Below, piece by piece: positions 16,510-23,907 of a stretch of DNA of 38,037 bases (position 1 is its first letter; each line of letters begins with the position of its first letter). Source of the DNA: an uncultured Lachnospiraceae bacterium (GTDB lineage: Bacteria; Bacillota; Clostridia; Lachnospirales; Lachnospiraceae). The stretch lies in assembly GCA_902785635.1 (NCBI GenBank), contig CACZZH010000032.1:4995-43031 (forward strand), read 5' to 3'. Position numbers and translations under genes: made by a program. Under the pieces are notes generated by a model. The model was given only the letters and a program-made list of their open reading frames with translations, made no database searches and had not been told where the DNA came from.

Positions 16510-18126
16510 ATGAGAACGAAAAAAACCGTATCCGCATTGTTAACAACAGCTGTTGCGATCGGTATGCTCTCCGGCGCAGTAATGGCAGATGAAATCACAT
16601 TCCCGCTGGAAGAAACAGCTACTTTTACCGGTATGATCAGCTATCCTTCCGGCACGGAAGAGGATCAGAACAAACGCACGATCTTCAAACGCCTGGAGGA
16701 AGAAACGAATGTGCATATTGAGTGGACTGCAATTTCTTCGGATCAGTGGGGAGATAAGATCGGTCTGAACATGGCAAACATCAACTCCCTGACAGATTTT
16801 GTCTGGAATGCAGGTTTCAGTGACAGCGATCTTCTGCGCTATGCGGATCAGGGCATCCTTCTCGAGCTGGAGGATTACATTGATGAGTATATGCCGAATC
16901 TGTGTAAGGTATTTGAAGCCTATCCCGAATACAGAACGATGTGCGAAGATGAGGATGGACACATCTGGGCACTTCCCTGGATCGAGCAGCTCGGCTCCGG
17001 CAAGACAGCCATTCAGACAGTTGGCAATAACATGAGTTTTATCAACAAGAAATGGCTTGATTTCCTCGGACTTGAAGTTCCGACCACCATTGATGAGTTT
17101 GAACAGACGATGCTTGCCTTCAAGGAGAATGAAGCAAAACTTCAGGAAGAATTCGGTATTGAGGGTTCGATCATTCCGATCTCCTGCATCGTGAACGACA
17201 ACGATCTGAACATCCTGATCAATGGCTTTGGCGATGGAATCGGCGACGTGGATATGGGGAACCATATTGCGGTAAATGATGACAGGGAAGTTATCTGCAC
17301 TGCGATCACAGACGGTTTCAGAAGAGGCCTGGAATGGCTCCATAAGCTTTACGATGAGGGCCTGATCGATCCGGAATGCTTCACACAGGATTGGTCCACC
17401 TATGTTGCAAAGGGTAAATCTCACCGCTATGGCGTGTGCTTCACATGGGATGTGGCGAATATTGACAACATTGAAGATTATGTTCCCTTCTCTCCGCTCG
17501 AAGCAGACTGCAGGAGCGTAACACCGCAGAATTTCTCTTTCACTTCCGGATTTGACCGCGGCCGCTGTGTAATTACCGGTGTTTGCGATGAGCCCGAACT
17601 GCTGTGCGCATGGATGGATAAGATGTATGATCCGTTCCAGTCTCCGCAGAACAACTGGGGAACCTACGGTGAAGACGACGAGTTTGATATCTTTGTTCTT
17701 GGCGAAAACGCAGACGGAGAGCCGATGCTGCAGCATGCTCCGCTTGGAGATGCTTCTCCTGTTGAGGTCCGTGAAGCTGAGTGCGTAAGCGGCCCGCTGG
17801 CGATCCTGGATGACTATTATGGCGTGTATGTGACCTGCCCGGATGATGCTCAGTATCGTCTGGACTGGATCAAAGAGTATTATACTCCTTACATGATTCA
17901 CGACTATGTATATCCGAAGGTGCTGATGACGAGCGACGACACCGATGAGCTGACCTATATCCAGCCGGATCTGATCTCCTACATTAATTCCAGCAAGTCC
18001 GCGTTCATTATGGACGGTGTGACAGATGACTCCTGGAACGAGTATGTTTCTCAGGTTGAAGCATACGGTCTGGAAGATTATCTCGCTATTTATCAGAAAT
18101 ATCTGGATGAATACTATGCTGAATGA
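16510..18126 (+). CDS. Extracellular solute-binding protein of the sugar importer
   Basis: About 538 residues, the large LplA-like size usual for this importer group. The signal peptide (about residues 1-27) ends in GAVMA-DE; there is no lipobox cysteine, which is unusual for a Gram-positive binding protein. The mature part has the TGMISYPSG start, LNMANINSLTDFVW and ALPW patterns of the family and many Asp and aromatic residues. An in-frame ATG at 16480 is upstream, but AAGGAGGA directly before ATG 16510 decides the start. A strong terminator follows. The GH32 gene downstream suggests fructo-oligosaccharide or sucrose as ligand. Confidence 0.92.
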   Translation: MRTKKTVSALLTTAVAIGMLSGAVMADEITFPLEETATFTGMISYPSGTEEDQNKRTIFKRLEEETNVHIEWTAISSDQWGDKIGLNMANINSLTDFVWNAGFSDSDLLRYADQGILLELEDYIDEYMPNLCKVFEAYPEYRTMCEDEDGHIWALPWIEQLGSGKTAIQTVGNNMSFINKKWLDFLGLEVPTTIDEFEQTMLAFKENEAKLQEEFGIEGSIIPISCIVNDNDLNILINGFGDGIGDVDMGNHIAVNDDREVICTAITDGFRRGLEWLHKLYDEGLIDPECFTQDWSTYVAKGKSHRYGVCFTWDVANIDNIEDYVPFSPLEADCRSVTPQNFSFTSGFDRGRCVITGVCDEPELLCAWMDKMYDPFQSPQNNWGTYGEDDEFDIFVLGENADGEPMLQHAPLGDASPVEVREAECVSGPLAILDDYYGVYVTCPDDAQYRLDWIKEYYTPYMIHDYVYPKVLMTSDDTDELTYIQPDLISYINSSKSAFIMDGVTDDSWNEYVSQVEAYGLEDYLAIYQKYLDEYYAE

Positions 18127-18144
18127 TCCTGGCTGAAGCAGACT

Positions 18145-18181
18145 GAAAGTTCAGGCGCCGCAAAAGCGCCTGAACTTTCTT
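18145..18181 (+). terminator. Intrinsic terminator after the binding protein
   Basis: A perfect 14-bp stem, GAAAGTTCAGGCGC / GCGCCTGAACTTTC, with a 7-base loop, 19 bases after the stop codon. The stem top is GC-rich but only a short TT follows. Confidence 0.85.
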
Positions 18182-18211
18182 CAAAAATACATAGAAAAAA
18201 GAGATGCTTTG

Positions 18212-18253
18212 CTGTATGATAAAAGTCTGTAGCCTATATCATACAGTTTTTTT
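18212..18253 (+). terminator. Terminator-like hairpin in the GH32 leader
   Basis: A perfect 10-bp stem, CTGTATGATA / TATCATACAG, with a 15-base centre, directly followed by TTTTTTT. It lies 41 bases before the GH32 start codon. It could be an attenuator, a backup terminator or, because it is AT-rich and symmetric, an operator. Confidence 0.65.
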
Positions 18254-18294
18254 GCAGAACCAGGACCATAAATATTATAGAAATGAGGATAGCC

Positions 18295-19785
18295 ATGATC
18301 ATAAGCCAGACGCTGCGCGAGGCAAGAAAAACCGAAGAAGTGTGGGAGAAGACCATTCGGGAGGAGGAACGGCCGCTCTTTCATCTTACCGCACGTACCG
18401 GATGGATGAATGACCCGAACGGATTTTGCTGTTACGGCGGGAAATATCATATGTTTTACCAGTATAATCCGTACTCTTCGTACTGGGACAGCATGCATTG
18501 GGGACATGCAGTAAGCAGTGATCTGCTGCACTGGGAATTCCTTCCGGCTGCGCTGGCGCCCGATGAGACCTATGATTACAACGGATGTTTCTCGGGAAGC
18601 GCGATCGAAATGCCGGACGGACAGATGCTTCTGATGTACACCGGTGTACGGCTGGAACATGGAAAAGACGGAAGACCCATGGAGGTCCAGACGCAGAACA
18701 TCGCCATCGGCGACGGGATCGATTTCGAGAAATACCAGGGAAACCCGGTGATCGACGAAAAGCAGCTTCCGGAGGGCGGAAGCCGCAATGACTTTCGTGA
18801 TCCCAAGATCATGCGTGCATCAGACGGGAGTTATCTGGCGCTGATCGCAAACCGTCCTGAAGACGGGAGCGGCCAGATACTGGCGTATTCCAGTACAGAC
18901 TGCCTGCACTGGACCTATAAGGGGAAGCTGGCAGAGAACCACTGCCGGTTCGGCCGGATGTGGGAATGCCCGGACTTCTTTTTCCTGGACGGAAGCTGGG
19001 TACTGCTCACCAGCCCGCAGGATATGCTGCCGCAGGGATTTGAGTATCACAACGGCAACGGGACTTTGTGCCTGATCGGAGATTACGATGAGGCAGCATG
19101 CCGTTTTGACGAAAAGCATGATCAGGCCATCGATTACGGCATCGACTTTTATGCACCGCAGACGGTGCTGATGCCGGACGGACGCCGCGTGATGATCGGC
19201 TGGCTCCAGAACTGGGACGCGATCGCGATTCGTGAAAAGAGTGATCCCTGGGCCGGCCAGATGAGCATTCCCAGAGAACTCTCCATCAGGGACGGCCGTC
19301 TTTGGCAGTGGCCGCTGCGCGAACTGGAAGACCATCGCGGTCCGCTCATCGAACACTGCGGGCAGGAAATCTCCGGCGTCACACGGCTGGAAGGTATCCG
19401 GGGAAGAGTTCTGGACATGGAGCTGACCCTTCATGTGGCAGAGAATGAGGAAGGCTTCCACCGGTTTGCCATGTGGTTCGCAGAAGATGAGGAATTCCAC
19501 ACCGGGATCAGCTACCGGCCGCATGAAAAGACATTGAAGATCGACCGGAAATTCTCCGGTTCGCGAAGGGCCATCATTCATCAGCGCAGGGCGAAGGCCT
19601 ATCCAAAGAATGACGAGCTGAAGCTTCGGATCGTGCTCGATCGGTTCAGCGTCGAGATCTTCGTGAACGGCGGCGAACAGGTGATGAGCGCTGCATTGTT
19701 CACGCCGCTGTCCGCCGACGGAATCAGCTTCCGCTGTGACGGCAAAGCAGTGATCGATGTACGCTGCTGGGAACTGGAACGATAA
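18295..19785 (+). CDS. Glycoside hydrolase family 32 beta-fructosidase
   Basis: About 496 residues without a signal peptide, so it acts in the cytoplasm on imported fructosides, sucrose or phosphorylated sucrose. The five-bladed propeller carries the GH32 residues: nucleophile Asp40 in WMNDPNG, Asp169 in FRDPK (transition-state stabiliser) and acid/base Glu224 in WECPD. The C-terminal beta-sandwich (about 350-495) includes DRFSVEIFVNGGEQVMS. ATG 18295 follows GAGGA at 5 bases and is preferred to ATG 18283. Specificity between sucrose-6-phosphate, sucrose and fructo-oligosaccharide cannot be read from sequence; an ABC importer rather than a PTS argues for unphosphorylated oligosaccharides. Confidence 0.94.
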   Translation: MIISQTLREARKTEEVWEKTIREEERPLFHLTARTGWMNDPNGFCCYGGKYHMFYQYNPYSSYWDSMHWGHAVSSDLLHWEFLPAALAPDETYDYNGCFSGSAIEMPDGQMLLMYTGVRLEHGKDGRPMEVQTQNIAIGDGIDFEKYQGNPVIDEKQLPEGGSRNDFRDPKIMRASDGSYLALIANRPEDGSGQILAYSSTDCLHWTYKGKLAENHCRFGRMWECPDFFFLDGSWVLLTSPQDMLPQGFEYHNGNGTLCLIGDYDEAACRFDEKHDQAIDYGIDFYAPQTVLMPDGRRVMIGWLQNWDAIAIREKSDPWAGQMSIPRELSIRDGRLWQWPLRELEDHRGPLIEHCGQEISGVTRLEGIRGRVLDMELTLHVAENEEGFHRFAMWFAEDEEFHTGISYRPHEKTLKIDRKFSGSRRAIIHQRRAKAYPKNDELKLRIVLDRFSVEIFVNGGEQVMSAALFTPLSADGISFRCDGKAVIDVRCWELER

Positions 19786-19901
19786 TGGGACAAGGGACGT
19801 GTGAGTCATAGGGACGTTGTATTCCACAGAAACAGAGACAAAGAACCGTCTACTGTTACTATGACCCACCATTCGGAAGTATCTGTTTATAATATTATAA
19901 A

Positions 19902-19959
19902 GGGCATAAAACGAGGCAGGGAAAGAGAGAACTCAATACCCTGCCTTCTTTTTATGCCC
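19902..19959. terminator. Bidirectional terminator between GH32 and the toxin gene
   Basis: Outer arms GGGCATAAAA (19902-19911) and TTTTATGCCC (19950-19959) enclose inner arms GGCAGGG (19915-19921) and CCCTGCC (19939-19945). It can fold identically on both strands. The preceding 19789-19865 contains decayed GGGAC-type repeat fragments and no gene. Confidence 0.8.
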
Positions 19960-19965
19960 TGTTCG

Positions 19966-20277
19966 TTATGCATGAGGAACATAATCGAAAATACTCTGTA
20001 CGCGAAAAACAATTTCCAGAAGAGGACTTCCGGACAAATGATCCTTTATACTAAAGGCTCTTTCTGCTGTCGATACGACAGCAATTTGTTCACAGAGAAC
20101 GGTTCCTGAAACATATGCAGTCTCAATCTGAATATGCATCGCATCAGATGAAGCTTCCTGTACGATCGGGCATACGATCGCCAATCCTGACTGATTATAG
20201 AAGGCAGAACTGACAACCAGAAACGGAACACGACCATGTGCTACGCGAATGATATCTCCCTGATCAATCGCTTTCAT
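19966..20277 (-). CDS. mazF: MazF/PemK-family toxin
   Basis: A 103-residue endoribonuclease-type toxin. The family core is visible: QGDIIRV at the N-terminus, PFLVVSSAFYNQSGLAIVCPI (about 18-38), and GTVLCEQI followed by a helix. The loop between GDII and the VVSS strand is short: the usual Asp-Pro/Gly-Glu stretch before the Arg-Pro is reduced to VAHGRVP. Activity or target may therefore differ. GGGAGG precedes ATG 20277 on the minus strand; a longer upstream frame is discarded. It overlaps the antitoxin gene by 14 bases, the usual translational coupling. Confidence 0.88.
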   Translation of the reverse strand: MKAIDQGDIIRVAHGRVPFLVVSSAFYNQSGLAIVCPIVQEASSDAMHIQIETAYVSGTVLCEQIAVVSTAERAFSIKDHLSGSPLLEIVFRVQSIFDYVPHA

Positions 20278-20533
20278 CCAGCCACCTCCCGATCCCGATC
20301 CCGTCACCAAAATCAAATTCACTGTACGGACCAAGCTTCCCACCATACGGTTCGGCATATTCCTCCAAAGACTTTCTTTGAACTATTTTGCTGATGATCA
20401 GACGATTATTATCGATGGATAAAGCAACTTCTTCATTAACGGCTATCCCTAACAGATTTAACAACTCCCTGGAGATACGAATCCCCTGACTGTTGCCCCA
20501 TGGCCTTACAAGTGTTTTCATAGTCTTATCCAT
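20264..20533 (-). CDS. mazE: MazE/AbrB-family antitoxin
   Basis: An 89-residue protein. The N-terminal AbrB/SpoVT-type swapped-hairpin DNA-binding domain (about 5-50; VRPWGNSQGIRISRELLNLLG ... LIISKI) matches MazE. The C-terminal tail (about 52-89) is acidic and aromatic (EEYAEPYGG, YSEFDFGDG) and would fill the toxin's active site. GAGGAGG lies about 7 bases before ATG 20533; ATG 20521 is an alternative. It is first in the operon, as in classic mazEF, with promoter and operator just upstream. Confidence 0.88.
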   Translation of the reverse strand: MDKTMKTLVRPWGNSQGIRISRELLNLLGIAVNEEVALSIDNNRLIISKIVQRKSLEEYAEPYGGKLGPYSEFDFGDGIGIGRWLDESD

Positions 20534-20554
20534 GCGTTCTTTCCTCCTCATGAT

Positions 20555-20594
20555 GGGATATCCATAGTATATCCCGGTATGGCAAATGATGCAA
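20555..20594 (-). promoter_or_regulatory. mazEF promoter with overlapping operator
   Basis: Minus-strand promoter TTGCAT (20589-20594), 17-bp spacer, TATACT (20566-20571). The -10 lies inside the perfect inverted repeat GGGATAT / ATATCCC (20555-20561 and 20569-20575, 7-base centre). That is the layout expected for repression by the MazE-MazF complex. Confidence 0.78.
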
Positions 20595-20720
20595 GGGGTG
20601 AGGCAGAAGAAGGATTGTTGTTTTTTTATGTTCCACACACTAGGGATATCAGTTTTGCACGAAATTGTGCAGTTTTTGCACCATCGGTATTTTGGGGAAG
20701 ATAGTAATGGTAGAATTATA

Positions 20721-21202
20721 AACAGTAACATAATTGTTTTGTACAGCGCAAAAGACAGGAATGTGAGGAACAGGGGATCGGGTTCAGCTTTAAAATCTTC
20801 CGGGGAGATGGAGATACGGGGCAGTTGACTGATGTACAGGAAATAGATACCTTCCCTGCTTCCGTGATATCTGAGGAGGATCTTGCCAGTTTGCTTCAAA
20901 ACTTGCTGGATAATGCAATGGAAGCGAATCTGCGGCTGCCGGAAGGGAAGAAGAAGGAGATTGAAGCACAACTGATGATGGGTCACGAATTGGAACTGGT
21001 GGTCCGAAACAGAGCTGTCGTCTCCGAAAAAATGGAGTTTCGAACCGAGAAGGAAGATCCGCAGCTTCACGGAATCGGACTGCAGTTGATTCGGGAGATC
21101 GCACAGAAGTATCATGGGGATATGCACATGGAGGCAGATCCGGCGCAGGGCTGGGTGACAACGAGGATCCGAATTCCGGCTTCGCCATCCGCCTTGAATT
21201 GA
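20721..21202 (+). pseudogene. Remnant of an AgrC-like GHKL sensor histidine kinase
   Basis: Only the C-terminal ATPase domain survives. The main frame (from about 20759) reads EQGIGFSFKI, then the N-box EEDLASLLQNLLDNAMEAN and the G-box GIGLQLIREIAQKYHG, ending at 21202. No plausible start codon with a ribosome site exists. A preceding segment (20721-20756, NSNIIVLYSAKDR) resembles the usual linker before the ATPase domain but lies in another frame, implying a one-base frameshift near 20757. The membrane sensor part and any response regulator are absent. The neighbourhood is AT-rich, and the mazEF module abuts it, suggesting insertion or deletion at this point. Confidence 0.75.
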
Positions 21203-21321
21203 CAGATCCTGAAAAACCTGAGAAAATACTTATCATAATCAATGGATCAAACAGATCATCGGGTCCCGGGCGGCGGTGCCTTGCGGGAATGGAACCGGGC
21301 GTGAATGCAGGAGGAAGTACC

Positions 21322-21588
21322 ATGAGCGGAGATAAGGAGATCATTTACAAACTGAATCCGCAGGAGACGTTTCTGCTGCGGGTGGGAGACATTGCCTGGA
21401 TGAAAAAACAGCATCCCTGCGGATCCCATGAGTGGGAGATCCTGAGAATCGGTTCGGACCTGAAGCTGCGCTGCATGGGCTGCGGAAGGCAGATCATGAC
21501 AGAGCGCAGAAAGATCGAGAAGAATATCCGCAGTGTGCGCAGGATCCTGAAAGATTCGGAGAAAAACGTGAAGACGGAGGGAGAATAA
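21322..21588 (+). CDS. DUF951 family protein
   Basis: An 88-residue protein with the DUF951 signature [20 protein letters not shown] followed by CMGCGRQIM and a basic helix. The cysteine pairs suggest a small zinc-binding or nucleic-acid-binding fold. The family is widespread in Firmicutes and its function is not established. ATG 21322 follows GGAGGAAGTACC; the longer frame from 21199 overlaps the kinase remnant and lacks a ribosome site. It ends 4 bases before deoC, so the two are probably translated from one mRNA. Confidence 0.87.
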   Translation: MSGDKEIIYKLNPQETFLLRVGDIAWMKKQHPCGSHEWEILRIGSDLKLRCMGCGRQIMTERRKIEKNIRSVRRILKDSEKNVKTEGE

Positions 21589-21592
21589 AAAG

Positions 21593-22246
21593 ATGACGAA
21601 CGAACAGATCTTTGCAATGGTTGACCATACGCTGCTGGCGCAGACAGCGACCTGGGAGCAGATCCGCGCGATCTGTGATGATGCGCTGCGTTTCCATACA
21701 GCGTCGGTGTGTATTCCTCCCTGCTATGTGCGGGCGGCAAAGGAATACCTGGGAGAACGCATGAAGGTGTGTACGGTGATCGGTTTCCCGAACGGCAATC
21801 ACACCACTGCTGCAAAGGTATTTGAAACGAAGGATGCGCTTGAAAACGGCGCCGATGAGATCGACATGGTGATCAACGTCGGTATGCTCAAGGCGGGGGA
21901 GACCGGATACGTGCTGGATGAGATCAAAGCCGTGCGGGAAGCGTGTGAAGGAAAGATCCTCAAGGTGATCATCGAGACCTGCCTGCTCACGGATGAGGAA
22001 AAGATCACAATGTGCGATCTGGTGACACGTTCGGGGGCGGATTTCATCAAGACATCTACCGGCTTCTCCACAGGCGGAGCGACCTTCGCCGATGTGGAGC
22101 TGTTCGCGAAGCATGTGGGAGAGGGTGTGAAGATCAAGGCAGCCGGAGGGATCTCTTCCTTTGCAGATGCGGAGCAGTTTATAGCGCTGGGGGCTTCGCG
22201 CCTGGGGACCAGCCGCCTGGTCAAGATCGCGAAGGCGCAGGAGTAA
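21593..22246 (+). CDS. deoC: Deoxyribose-phosphate aldolase
   Basis: A 217-residue class I aldolase that splits 2-deoxyribose-5-phosphate into acetaldehyde and glyceraldehyde-3-phosphate in deoxynucleoside breakdown. The TIM-barrel signatures are DHTLL near the N-terminus, [13 protein letters not shown], Schiff-base Lys153 in [10 protein letters not shown], and second active-site Lys182 in VKIKAAGGI. Length is typical. GGAGAAT precedes the start. No deoxynucleoside phosphorylase or kinase is adjacent on this strand, but a ribokinase gene is convergent just downstream. Confidence 0.96.
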   Translation: MTNEQIFAMVDHTLLAQTATWEQIRAICDDALRFHTASVCIPPCYVRAAKEYLGERMKVCTVIGFPNGNHTTAAKVFETKDALENGADEIDMVINVGMLKAGETGYVLDEIKAVREACEGKILKVIIETCLLTDEEKITMCDLVTRSGADFIKTSTGFSTGGATFADVELFAKHVGEGVKIKAAGGISSFADAEQFIALGASRLGTSRLVKIAKAQE

Positions 22247-22297
22247 GCAGAGGGAGCCACGGGGCTCCCCTGTCCCGCCTCTGTCAGAAAGAAAAAA

Positions 22298-22341
22298 GAA
22301 CGCTTCCGGGCAAATGATATGCCGGAAAGCGTTCTCTTTTT
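22298..22341. terminator. Bidirectional terminator between deoC and ribokinase
   Basis: Stem AACGCTTCCGG / CCGGAAAGCGTT with one bulge, followed by CTTTTTAT and preceded by GAAAAAAG. A GTCCC-type motif (CTCCCCTGTCCC, 22265-22276) lies just before it. Confidence 0.8.
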
Positions 22342-22389
22342 ATACTGTTTTTTGAGCTGTCTTCCGCCCGGTGCGGATCCCTTATGGTC

Positions 22390-23286
22390 TCAGTGCTCCT
22401 TCAGGAACGCCTCTACCTCTTCACGCACCGGAATGCTCGGGGATGCGCCGCTGCGGCTTACGGAGATGGCGCTGGCTGCAGATGCATGCCGGAGACATTC
22501 GGGGATGGAAAGGCCCTGTGCCATGGAGGAGAGGAAATAGCCGCAGAAGGTATCGCCGGCTGCGGTGGTATCCACTGCCTTCACGGGGTAGATCGGCTGG
22601 AAGTATTCTTCGCTGCCTTTGAAATAGCAGGAACCTGCTTCGCCCAGAGTGAGTACGAAGGCGGCGTTGGGATATGCCTTCTTCAGGCACTCTCGGATCA
22701 CAGCGGGATCCTCGCTGTCACAGCCTGCCATCAGGCGGCCTTCCACTTCATTGACCATGAAGATGTCGACCTTGCTGTAATCGCATTCATCCAGGCGGCT
22801 GTCATAGGGGGAGGGATTGAGCACGACCGTCATCCCTTTTTCATGGCCCTTTTCGATGGCGTATCCGTTGCCGCTGATCTCATTCTGCAGCAGGAGGACA
22901 TCACCCTTTTCGAATCCTTCCATCACTTCGTCAATATACGCAGGCGTGATGCAGCGGTTGGAGCCGCCGAAGATGATGATGCAGTTCTGGGCGTGCGGAT
23001 CGATCTGGATCACCGCATGGCCGGAGGGCCCCTTCACTGTGCGCAGCAGTTCCATGCCTACACCGCTTTCCCGCAGGGCATCGGCCAGCATGGCACCGTC
23101 TTCGCCGATCATTCCGGCATGGGATACATTGGCACCGGCACGGGCCAGAGCGATGGACTGATTGAGTCCTTTGCCGCCGCAGAAGTTATTGTAGGAAGTG
23201 CTTTCGATGGTCTCCTTCGGATTGATGATATGATCTACCGAGTAGACTTTATCAATATTCAGGGAGCCTAAGGATAATACTTTCAT
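22390..23286 (-). CDS. rbsK: Ribokinase (PfkB family)
   Basis: A 298-residue sugar kinase that phosphorylates ribose, or possibly deoxyribose, at O-5 using ATP. The N-terminal GSLNIDKVYSVDHI and the substrate-binding GGKGLNQSIALARAG are ribokinase-type. The C-terminal PfkB signature DTTAAGDTFCGYF holds catalytic Asp245. CAGGAGGAAACAC precedes ATG 23286. No ribose transporter is adjacent. Convergence with deoC, which uses deoxyribose-5-phosphate, makes a deoxyribokinase role conceivable, but nothing in the sequence decides it. Confidence 0.92.
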   Translation of the reverse strand: MKVLSLGSLNIDKVYSVDHIINPKETIESTSYNNFCGGKGLNQSIALARAGANVSHAGMIGEDGAMLADALRESGVGMELLRTVKGPSGHAVIQIDPHAQNCIIIFGGSNRCITPAYIDEVMEGFEKGDVLLLQNEISGNGYAIEKGHEKGMTVVLNPSPYDSRLDECDYSKVDIFMVNEVEGRLMAGCDSEDPAVIRECLKKAYPNAAFVLTLGEAGSCYFKGSEEYFQPIYPVKAVDTTAAGDTFCGYFLSSMAQGLSIPECLRHASAASAISVSRSGASPSIPVREEVEAFLKEH

Positions 23287-23308
23287 GATGTGTTTCCTCC
23301 TGTTGTTT

Positions 23309-23404
23309 ATTCTTCATCGCGCAATACCCGTGACTTCAGTCATGGGATACGCGCGTAGCAACAAACTTATCTTCATCGTGTAGTTCAAGCTCGCGATGAA
23401 GAAT
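23309..23404. repeat. 96-bp palindrome-bounded repeat (module A, copy 2, inverted)
   Basis: The reverse complement of 1-96 with two substitutions, bounded by the same perfect 13-bp inverted ends. It starts 22 bases upstream of the ribokinase start codon and runs directly into module B. Confidence 0.85.
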
Positions 23405-23499
23405 AAAAGCCTCCGGCGGGATGCCAGGGCTGCGCAAAGGAAGGTGCCAGCGGAACTGGCGCGCAGCCCGGCAGCAAGAACGCCGGATGGCGTTCTTGA
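23405..23499 (+). repeat. Structured intergenic repeat (module B, copy 2)
   Basis: After GCCTCCGGCGG (23409-23419) comes the stem GGGCTGCGC / GCGCAGCCC enclosing GGAAGGTGC and an inner GCCAG/CTGGC stem. The 3' hairpin CAAGAACGCC / GGCGTTCTTG (loop GGAT) closes it. The helix sequences differ from the copy at 1035-1120 but pairing is kept. Confidence 0.8.
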
Positions 23500-23571
23500 C
23501 TTTCCGGGTGTTGAATCTGCAGATCAGATCGATTGAAATCTCAAATGTGAAATATTATCATACAGGTGTCT

Positions 23572-23600
23572 TTACTTTGCTGTTTGTTATAGTTTACAAT
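23572..23600 (+). promoter_or_regulatory. Candidate promoter of the 86-residue gene
   Basis: TTACTT (23572-23577), 17-bp spacer, TACAAT (23595-23600), 46 bases before the start codon. Confidence 0.5.
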
Positions 23601-23646
23601 AATTCGGTGTTCCGGTCAACGAAAGAGCGGCGATGGGAGAAGAGCC

Positions 23647-23907
23647 ATGAAAATGTGGGGAAAACTGTGGAAAAACAATCACATGCTGCGTGATACGGTC
23701 GTCACGATCGACGATGACGATACGCGCACACATAAGGTGTTCAAGGCGCTGGACGAGATCTGTCTGCAGTTTGATCTGGAGCGCCCGATCTGGCTTGAGA
23801 GCACCATCAAAGACTTTCAGCGGCGCAGCAAATGCCGGTTCGGCAGGGACTGCTTTATCGAGGAGAAGGACTTCGACTATCTTGAACTTCAGGTGCTGGA
23901 GGAGTAG
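23647..23907 (+). CDS. Small conserved-looking hypothetical protein
   Basis: An 86-residue acidic protein with no signal peptide or membrane segment. It has a basic start (MKMWGKLWKNNHML), an Asp-rich strand (VVTIDDDDTRTHK), a helix (KALDEICLQFDLERPIWLE), the motif RRSKCRFGRDCF with two cysteines, and an acidic end. I do not recognise a family. GGGAGAAGAGCC precedes the ATG and a plausible promoter lies upstream, which supports a real gene. Its last 19 bases overlap the end of the convergent AraC gene, so the two stop codons lie inside each other's reading frames. Confidence 0.72.
   Translation: MKMWGKLWKNNHMLRDTVVTIDDDDTRTHKVFKALDEICLQFDLERPIWLESTIKDFQRRSKCRFGRDCFIEEKDFDYLELQVLEE

Noticed and set aside
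16540-17901. Long open frame on the minus strand inside the binding-protein gene
   Set aside because: It is antisense to a clear solute-binding protein, has no ribosome site and shows no family pattern; such frames arise from codon bias.
18247-18280. Promoter TTGCAG ... TTATAG directly ahead of GH32
   Set aside because: The transcription start would fall at or inside the ribosome site, leaving no leader.
20264-21127. Single 287-residue protein containing the antitoxin
   Set aside because: The upstream part runs antisense through the kinase remnant; the antitoxin has its own ribosome site and promoter at 20533-20594.
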